DNA of 64,000 nt from contig JADILM010000001.1 in the NCBI GenBank assembly GCA_016617785.1, positions 2,294,001-2,358,000 of the forward strand, read 5' to 3'. The notes under the pieces are model-generated. The model was given only the letters and a program-made list of their open reading frames with translations, had not been told where the DNA came from and did no database searches. Position numbers and translations under genes: made by a program. The stretch comes from Sporobolomyces roseus (taxonomy: Eukaryota > Basidiomycota > Microbotryomycetes > Sporidiobolales > Sporidiobolaceae). Shown here piece after piece: positions 56,533 through 64,000 of the stretch. Position 1 is the stretch's first letter. Each line of letters opens with the position of its first letter.

Positions 56533-57789
56533 TTACAATCCCGATGATTTGGGAGGTTGTTGATTGACCAATTCGATCCAATACTTGTCGGGATCATACT
56601 GGAAGGACGTGTTTTCCCAACCGTGAGTCAGCCTCGTGACTCCCTTCGTGAAAGGAAGAAACAACGAAGGACAGGAGAAGAACTAACGATGAAAGCGATA
56701 TTCTATTCTCTTGACCCACGACCTCATCAGCTCCTGATTCTAAGCTAGCAAAATGCTGGGAGGGTGCTAGAGTGAAAGGGTTTGTACGTACGCGCATTCT
56801 TCCCTCATGAGGTTTCTTTTTGAACTCTACACCGAGATCTTCTAACCTCTTGCATTCATCCTCGAGACTATCTACTGAAACACAGATGTGTCCGAAGCTG
56901 TCCAGATTCTTTCTTTTATCAGCATACGAAACAAGAAAGGAGGGGGAAAGGGAGAAAGGGGGGGCAACGAACCCTCGTCCAGGTTCTTCGTTACCGTTTG
57001 CGTAACCTTTGAATTCGGGATCAGACTCGGTACCCCACTGTATAGTCGATTACAAGGTGAGGGTGGAAGGGGGAGGGGAGGAGCGGAGTCAGTCAAAGGG
57101 AAGGAGAAGGAAAGAAGAAATGAAATGCGAGATTCACGTTGTGGCACAATTCTGTACAAACATTCTCGACGATCAGCTACTCTGAGCTATCAAGTGATGA
57201 AGTCAGGAAGTGAAACGTACCGAGGATACCCTCACTGCAAGAGGATTTGAGATTGAACGTCAGTCAAACAGCTCTGAGTTTTCGCAAGACTTCGTTTCGA
57301 TCCCAAGCTGCTTACCGACCCCATTTCCTAGCTTTCTTTTCTTCGATCGTCGCACCTTCTTTACCTTCCTCTGGGAATGCGAGGAAGTAGCTATCAACAA
57401 GGATCCTCATGAGCGAAAGTTGTCGTTGCGAGAGAAGGGTAGAAAGCCGAATCGCACTTTGTGAAATCTCCTCCGGGGGATTCCTGGACTACACGCAACT
57501 CGGCATGTACCATCAGCAAAGATTTCCCGATTTGGTAGAGAGCGAGGATGGGGCGTACTCAATTCCATTCCGAGAATGCGTTGATAGAAATCCAAAGAAA
57601 CTTTGGCATCCTTGATTCGGAACATGGTATGATCTATCCATCGAATCACTCTATCTATCATCAGCTACATGTCTTTCTACGTCGAGAGCAGGAAGGGGAG
57701 AAAGTGGAGGTATGACGTTTTCTTTTTGGATCTAGGGGTGGGGAAAGAGAAGGGAGAGGGAAGAGAGACTAACTGAGACGGGGACCCAT
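56533..57789 (-). CDS. GLO1: Glyoxalase I (lactoylglutathione lyase)
   Basis: Exons 57789-57774, 57654-57559, 57488-57458, 57390-57316, 57234-57221, 57151-57138, 57037-56973, 56897-56792, 56702-56688 and 56598-56533 give 165 residues. The enzyme converts the methylglyoxal-glutathione adduct to lactoylglutathione in the cytosol. Family strings run across every junction: [77 protein letters not shown] and [19 protein letters not shown]. Metal ligands His (DHT), Glu (LELC), His (GFGH) and Glu (WIEL) are present. Three exons are 14, 14 and 15 nt. The start could instead be at 57661 ([12 protein letters not shown]), which is in the same frame. It shares a 153-bp promoter with the peptidase gene. 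Confidence 0.92.
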
Positions 57790-57942
57790 TCTAGTTGCTG
57801 ATGTGTGAAAGGCTCTTAAAGTGAGTGGTGCTATCGAGCGTGAAGAGAGGAAGGAGAATAACATGTCCAAAATTGGGAATTCGAAAACCTTGCGGTTTGC
57901 TTCCAAACGCTTCGCTTTCTCGCTTCGGCTTGGACTGAGAGG
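57790..57942. promoter_or_regulatory. Short divergent promoter, GLO1 / TAP-like peptidase
   Basis: There are 153 bases between divergent start codons. No named site was recognised. Confidence 0.4.
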
Positions 57943-60670
57943 ATGGAGAAGGATTCATTATTACTCTCAACTAGATCAAGACAGAAGGAACAAAGGGACA
58001 GACTCTTATTGAGACGGTTCTATTTCTTGACTTGTTTCTTACTCCTCGCTTCGAATGCCTACATACTCTACTCAAACACAGAGCTACGATATACCCTCTT
58101 ACCTTTCACACGACCCACCGTTGAGTCCCCTCCCTCGCTATCTCCCCTCATCCTTTAACTAACTCTTTTCTTTCAACTTTCCCAGTCCGAGTCCCCTCTC
58201 TCATTTCGCACAAACCAAATCTATTGGTCTCCCTGTCCCGACTCTCTCTCCACTTTCTGTTCATTCCACCGCGTACCCCTCAGTACGCTCCTCGCTCCTC
58301 ACTCCTCTCCTTCTCATCCCCAACTAACCCCCTTGTCTTCTCTAGACCATCTCTCCCCCTCAGCGAATGAAACCGTCTCTCTAGCACTCCGACTCCTCCC
58401 TTCCCCTTTACCTCCCTCCGAACAACTCGGTTACTTGTTCATCAACCCAGGTGGACCCGGAGGAAGTGGTACAGAATCAGTATTACGTTTCGGTAGTCAA
58501 CTTCAAACGATCCTCTCTGGTACACTCTTTCTCTCTCTCTCCCTCCCTTCTTCTGTAGAATTGGTTTGAACTGATAAGAAGAGGGTGAGAGTATAGGGAG
58601 GTATAATATAGTTTCGTGGGATCCTAGAGGTGTGAATTTGACGAGTCCTAGTTTGGGATGTTTTGGGAATCAAGGCGACGCGAATAGGTTTCAGAGAGAT
58701 ATCCTTTCTCTCGGTTTACCATCTGGTGAGATATTTTCATTAATCCAGCTCGAGAGGAACTAAAGAGCTGATTAGAGAGGGAGGGAGGGAGGTTTAGATT
58801 CGGTTTGGAGTGACAAGTTGGAATGGACAGAGAGATTCGATGTTTATTCCGAAGCATTACAACGAGCTTGTGATGAGAACGCCGATCGAGGGATCATGAG
58901 AAGTAGTACGACTAGTTTTGCAGCGAGGGATATGTTGTCTATTGCAGAGAGTTTGGGAGAGAGTAAAGTTAATTATTGGGGATTCTCGTTAGTTACTCTC
59001 TTTCTTTCTCTCTCTAACGGTTTGTAGAGGATTGGGGAGCTTACGAGTAGGAGTGATGAAATTAGGTATGGGACTATTCTAGGAGCTACGTTCGCAGCGA
59101 TGTTTCCTGATAAAGTGAGCGAACCTCTCATTCTTCTCCCGTGTGTCCGTGCGGAAATCAACGCTGACGAGAAAGTTTGACGAGAGTGGCAGGTCAATCG
59201 GTTCATATTGGATGGTGTATCAGACTCAGTTTCCTACACTCAGAATTTCTGGCAGTGGGGATTCGACGGAATGACTGATACTCACAAAGTAAACTCTCTC
59301 CCTCTCCCTCTCCTCCCACTCTCCTAGCTAACCTCGTAAGCTCGTTGAGTAGACATTCGATGGATTCTTCTCAGCCTGTGCCGAATCTGGACCGAAAGGA
59401 TGCAAGTTTGCGAAGGAGAATTCGACTAGTGAGGAATTGAAAGCGAGGTTGGAAAAGATTTATGAGGGGTTGAGGAAACGACCACTGGCGGTAGGGACGA
59501 GTGAATGGGGTCCTGGGGTCGTCGCGGCTAGTGATGTTTCAAATACCGTAAGGCTCTTCGATCAGTCTCGGTTGAAGAGGAAGAGGGCTGATCGAGATGA
59601 GTGCGAAACGATGTATAGATGTTTCATTCACTTTACGCTCCAAAAACTTGGTGAGTTTTCTTTCGATCAACTCCAAACTACTGAGAGATTGACTCAGTTT
59701 GTCTGTCGGAATTTGCAGGCCAGAAACCGCTTCCCTGCTATCCGAAGTCGAGTCAGGGAATGGGTCCCGACTTTTTTCAAGCGCAAACAAATGGACCTCC
59801 GACCTAGGTCGTCGTTCACCGCTCAAACACAACCCTTTCCACACACCCATGATCGGTGGCATGTCTTCTGCCGTCGTCGTAATGTGTAGCGACACGGATC
59901 CTCGCGTGATCAAAAACGATACAAGTGTCGAGAGGTTGAGGGATTACATGAGGGATTTGAAGGAGGGTACGGCGAGTCCGACGAGTGATCAATGGAGCGT
60001 TTGGATTAGTCAATGTAGGAGATGGGGGGTCGAACCGTTTGAAACTTATAGAGGTGAGCTTGAAGTCCTGTGCTCTACTCTCTTGAGACTTGCAGGTACT
60101 GATTGTTCTCGTCTTGATTTTTGAACGTATAGGTCCTTGGACCGTCAAAGATGGCTTGAACAAGACTGCGTTCGTATTCTTTCTGTATTCAGCGCAATTT
60201 GTCCGTTTCCGAACTCACAATTGACGGACTTCATCACTCGACAGCTTCCCGATCCTCTTTCTATCGCTCACCGCCGACCCCGTCACTCCACTCCCGGCAG
60301 CTCGTAGAATGGCAGCCAATTTTGGTCCTGAATCAGCTTCACTCTTGGTTCAAGAAGGGTCAGTCTCTCTCTCTCTTCTCCTTCCTCCACACTTCCACAT
60401 CTCACTAACGAAATCATGTTGATTAGATTCGGACATTGTTCTGTCTCTCATCCTTCGCTCTGTACAGCTAAGAAAGCACGAGCTTATTTCCTCGAAGGCA
60501 AAGTACCAGCGATGAACACGACTTGTACAGCCGACGAAGGGTTCTTATTCCCTCATCCCGACCGAGTTGAGCTCGAAGTACTCTCCGAAGAGGACACAAA
60601 GTTGAGGAAAGCTTTGCATGGTTTAGCGGGGAAGATCAACGAGAGAGGAACGGGATTGGGACCTCTCTGA
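57943..60670 (+). CDS. Membrane-anchored TAP-like alpha/beta-hydrolase peptidase (family S33)
   Basis: Exons 57943-58119, 58186-58282, 58346-58519, 58597-58725, 58798-58987, 59066-59114, 59193-59288, 59353-59547, 59619-59650, 59719-60053, 60133-60169, 60245-60358 and 60427-60670 give 622 residues. A basic N-terminus and a membrane span (FYFLTCFLLLASNAYILY, residues 26-43) predict a type II membrane protein. The alpha/beta-hydrolase part has LFINPGGPGGSG (oxyanion), IVSWDPRGVN, the nucleophile elbow GFSYGTILGA (Ser 197), LTADPVTPL (catalytic Asp) and GFGHCSVS (catalytic His). The C-terminal TAP-like domain and cysteines fit prolyl or tripeptidyl aminopeptidases that trim peptides from the N-terminus. 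The substrate is unknown. An intron splits the catalytic Ser codon (TC|G). Confidence 0.92.
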
Positions 60671-60899
60671 GAATAAGGAGGGACGGGACTTTTTATTTAG
60701 GAATGAACAGAACTTGTAACCTTGCTATATTTGCTGAGAACGAGAACGAAAACGAGAGGAGAAAACTGAGTACAGAAACATATAAAGCACAAAAGAAAAC
60801 GGGGAATTGTGAGGAGGAAAGGTTGAACGACGAGACTGATTGAGGGGGGGATAAGACATATGGTGTGCGAGAGAAGAGAAGAAGGGGGGAGAGAGAAAT
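60671..60899. other. Convergent intergenic region, peptidase / BRE1
   Basis: There are 229 bases between two convergent stop codons. The region is purine-rich with no ORF of interest. Confidence 0.4.
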
Positions 60900-63800
60900 C
60901 TAGAAATAAACAGGTCCAACATCGTCTTTCCCAAACATTCCACCGCAATTAGGACATTTCCTCTGTCGATTCGCGAGACGAGCGTCTACGCATTCTTTGC
61001 AGAAAGTGTGACCACATCGATTGATGATGACACTCTTGAAACGAAGGTTGCAGGTTGAACATTTGAGCATTTTCTGTCGAGCGAAAACGAAGAGATTGAG
61101 TTTTCAATCGGGATATGCAGAGAAAGTTCGAAGGTCAACGTACAGAGAGATCAGCGTTATACTTCTTGAGTTCTCGGATCTCACTACCATCGGAAGCAGA
61201 GGCGGTAGAGGCGGAAACTGAAGCTGCTTTCGCAGTAGCTTGTTGAAGTTGTCGTTCGACTTTCGCGAGTTGTTCTTCGGCACGTTTGCGAGCGGCTTGT
61301 TCGGTTTCAGCTTGGGCGACTCGTTCAGTGAGAATTGAGGTGAGCTGGAGTGGAGAAGTAAGAAGGGATCAGCGAGATTGAATCGAGAGATTGAGGAAAT
61401 GAGCGCTTACCTCTGCGATTCGTTTCCCATTCTGTTCACTCCTCAACAAAGCTTCCGCATTCTCCCTTCTGATCTGACCAATTTGATCTGCATAGGCTCG
61501 AACGTTCTCTTGGTGCATCGTGATTTCCTTTTCGGCGGCAGCCTAAGCAATCTCGAAATTCCTGTCAGCTTATCAAGTGATGAGCTGTGAGGGAAGAGAC
61601 TACTTACGAGTTGTGTACTGAGGCTATGTTGAATTTCTGAAGCGCTCTCGACTTTTTGTTGTTGCTTTTCGGCAAGTTTCGTCAAGACTGTGTTCTCGCT
61701 CACTAGAGCATCTTTTTGTCGCATCGTCGCGTAGTATCGATTGTCAGCTTTCGCTTTCTGTAGTCATCGAGACAGTACGATTAGTTTCGACTCAGCAAGT
61801 CCGTGGAGAGATCAGAAAGCTTACTTCTGCGCCTAGTCGTTGTAGCTTGTCTTCGAGATTCGCAAGGTTGAAGACTTTTGACGAGTTCTGTTCGTCGAGT
61901 GCCGACCATGCTGCTGATAGTCGATCGATCTCTCCATAGAGCATATTGGAAGCCTATGCGAAATGGAAAGAACGTTCAGTACGAAAGCGAAGAGCAAAAG
62001 GAGAAGAAAGTCACGCACAGCTTCATGACTCTTGACTTGAGCTTCCGCCGACTTCAGTTCCTCTTCCCTCTCCCTCAGCCTCTCCGCCAATTCGCTCACT
62101 TGAGGATCCCCACCCGGTCCAACAATCTTTTCCAACTTTTCCAATTTTTCTAACGCTCTCGTCAATTCCGTTCTCGCTTCCGTCTCACTCCTCACCAACC
62201 TCTCCGCATCAGGTGCACCACCCGCCGCTGCATACGATTCGAGTTGACCCCTCAACGCAAGCAAGAGTTTCTCAGCCATTTGTAATCGAGTCTTGAGATC
62301 ATCCGCCAATTCCTCCTCCGTCTTGTCCCCTTCGATTCTCATCTCGACTCCTTCGACATCTCCATTCCTAGCCGCTCGATCCATCCGTAGTCGTTTCACT
62401 TCCGATTGGTACACCTCCATTCGAGCCGTTCTTGATTCAGCGAGGATTCGTAATTCGTCAATCGCTTTCGAGCGTTCGAGGTCTTTCGCTTTGATCTCGT
62501 TCGTTTCGGCTCGTAAGTCGTCTCGTGCTGCTCGTAGTCGATTCAAGTCGCTCTCGTTTGAAGCTAGTCGTGATTGTAGTTCGTTTAGTTGTTCAGTTGA
62601 TTCACGCTATGAGGCGACATTCCCCTTGATCAGCAAAGCTCGATCGAAAATGATTGAAGGGATCTGCGACTCACAATGACGTCTTCTCGGAAAGCTTCCA
62701 TCCCTTCTCTGAATCCATCAGCTTCTTTCGTCGCTCTATCCGCCTCTTGTCGTTTCGTCTCGTATTCTCCCGACAGGTACTGAACGTGAGTTTGTAACAT
62801 CCTGAAAGTAGCCGTTTCAGCGATGATGTCGTCCGGTAGATCCACGAGCTAGAATTGAAGGAAACGAGGAAGATCAGAATCAGCGTTTCTAAAATCGAAC
62901 GGGGTACACAGATCAGACTGTGAGAGACGTACCTTGACTTTCAACGAATCGATCTCGTTCTTCAACGCAACTCTATCATTTCTCAACTCCTCCAATTCCT
63001 GCGCTCTCTTGACGACTAAGTCCCTCATTTCCTCTAATTCTCCTCCGAGAGCCTGCGCAACCGCTTCCGCCGCACCCGTCGCATCACTCTCATCTACATT
63101 CATCCCTTCTGAACTCCCTCCGACCTCGTTCGAAAGATGACTAGGTTCTTTCCCTTTCCCATTCCCAACATTCTTCCCACTCTCTTCTCCATTCCCCATG
63201 GTTCCCGCTGGACTCCCAGCACTTGCTGCAGCGGCGGCAGCGGCCACTGCTGCGGCAGGTGCGATACGTCCTTCGATTGCGGCGACCGTTGCCGATTGGT
63301 ATCGATCAAACTTCTTTTCTGCTCTGAGTAAAGCGGAGTGGGTTGATTCGAGATCGGAAACTGTTTGTTCTTGAGTGAGTCGAACTACCCTCAGTGCTTC
63401 TTGAGAGCGAAGAGACTATGAGGGGAACGTATCAGCTTGGAACGAAAAGAGAAACGAAAAAAAAGAGAGAGAAGAGAGAGAAAGCTCACTTGTTCGAGTA
63501 ATTCACGACATTTCGATTCCAATTCCTCTACTTTCGTACTCTGTTCTGAATCGCTCGAGGGATGGAGTGCTTGAAGCCGTTGCAAGAGTTGCTTCGTCGC
63601 TGTACTGCGTTGTGAAAGCGCTTCTTCCAATTCCTCATCGTTCAAATTGAGATCTGTCAATGGTGGAGAAGCTATCTCACAATTGTCTTCATCAGTCACA
63701 TGTGCTAGAAAAGGGAAAGGAGAGTAAGAGGGGGTTTTACTTACTAGCACGACCATTCCCATTTTGAGCGGCGTTACTCGTACTAGGTAAGATCATTTCC

Positions 63801-63958
63801 GCCTCATTGACCAAACTGACCCAACTCGATTCGATCCTACTCAGCCTGACCTCGCAAGCTAATCGCTCTGATCGTAGTTGTTCAATGTCGGATGAGGCTC
63901 GAAGGAATTGTCGTTTGTAGTTCAACATTTCTCGATAAACTGCTTCTTTGCGGAAATT
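60900..63958 (-). CDS. BRE1: E3 ubiquitin ligase Bre1 (histone H2B), 5' partial
   Basis: Exons 63958-63745, 63704-63490, 63415-62933, 62848-62675, 62606-62019, 61953-61825, 61757-61608, 61542-61411, 61344-61144 and 61073-60900 encode the last 819 residues. The start lies beyond the window, which ends inside an intron (branch site GCTAAC near 63983). Bre1 with Rad6 monoubiquitinates histone H2B during transcription. Most of the protein is coiled coil (SELAERLREREEELKSAEAQ and similar), with an Ala-rich run near the middle. The C-terminal C3HC4 RING is complete: CSTCNLRF, RCGHTFCKECVD and RKCPNCGGMF, ending GKDDVGPVYF, the Bre1/RNF20 signature. The identification is firm. Confidence 0.95.
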
Positions 63959-64000
63959 CTATCACGACGAGCGTATCGATGTTAGCAGGCTGTCCTGTAT

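Noticed and set aside
56598..56640. Longer last GLO1 exon reading [18 protein letters not shown]
   Set aside because: The NIAFI micro-exon joined to YDPDKYW matches the family order (IAF.YDPDGYW) better than this extension.

Overview
The window looks like nuclear DNA of a basidiomycete fungus. Genes sit close together on both strands. Almost all are cut by many short introns, mostly 50-90 nt, with GT..AG ends and CTNAC-like branch sites. The protein set fits a filamentous or dimorphic basidiomycete: BRE1, an AMSH deubiquitinase, an Hpc2/ubinuclein protein, a GPI-type ferritin-like protein, a complex I subunit, and a protein resembling basidiomycete Clp1. The exact lineage cannot be read from the sequence; Pucciniomycotina is only a guess. 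I rebuilt gene models by hand, joining exons so that the frame stays open and family motifs are kept. Exon coordinates are given in each entry.

Layout. 1-270: end of an unknown gene. 2.5-4.4 kb: PAS-kinase-like protein kinase. 4.9-5.6 kb (-): O6-methylguanine-DNA methyltransferase. 6.4-7.8 kb: secreted ferritin-like protein. 8.4-10.3 kb: polynucleotide kinase/3'-phosphatase. 10.8-12.1 kb (-): unknown protein. 12.5-14.7 kb (-): glutamine-synthetase-like enzyme. 14.8-18.5 kb: DNA ligase I. 18.9-21.8 kb: AMSH/Sst2. 22.0-24.0 kb (-): Zn2Cys6 regulator. 25.6-27.3 kb: coiled-coil, Ser-rich protein. 27.6-28.0 kb (-): TXNDC17-like thioredoxin. 28.1-30.4 kb: vacuolar-type serine carboxypeptidase. 31.4-32.3 kb: Clp1-like protein. 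33.1-34.1 kb: short-chain dehydrogenase. 34.4-37.2 kb (-): Hpc2/ubinuclein. 37.5-39.2 kb (-): WBP11-like splicing factor. 41.0-42.2 kb: unknown helical protein. 42.5-44.3 kb (-): Sds22. 44.4-47.6 kb: mitochondrial Guf1/LepA GTPase. 47.8-49.0 kb (-): Mad2. 49.4-51.0 kb: RNase H2 subunit B. 51.5-55.0 kb (-): DNA topoisomerase I. 55.4-55.9 kb: NDUFB3-like subunit. 56.5-57.8 kb (-): glyoxalase I. 57.9-60.7 kb: membrane-anchored TAP-like peptidase. 60.9-64.0 kb (-): BRE1, cut by the window edge.

Six genes concern genome maintenance (MGT1, PNKP, LIG1, RNASEH2B, TOP1, MAD2), with BRE1 and Hpc2 in chromatin. PNKP, ligase I and RNase H2B each carry PCNA-binding-like motifs. No mobile element, CRISPR array, rRNA or clear tRNA was seen. 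The most unusual features are in gene structure: tiny exons (11, 14, 14, 15 and 29 nt), a start codon split by an intron, GC-AG introns, and a coding-like cassette ending in an in-frame TAG inside a transcription-factor gene.
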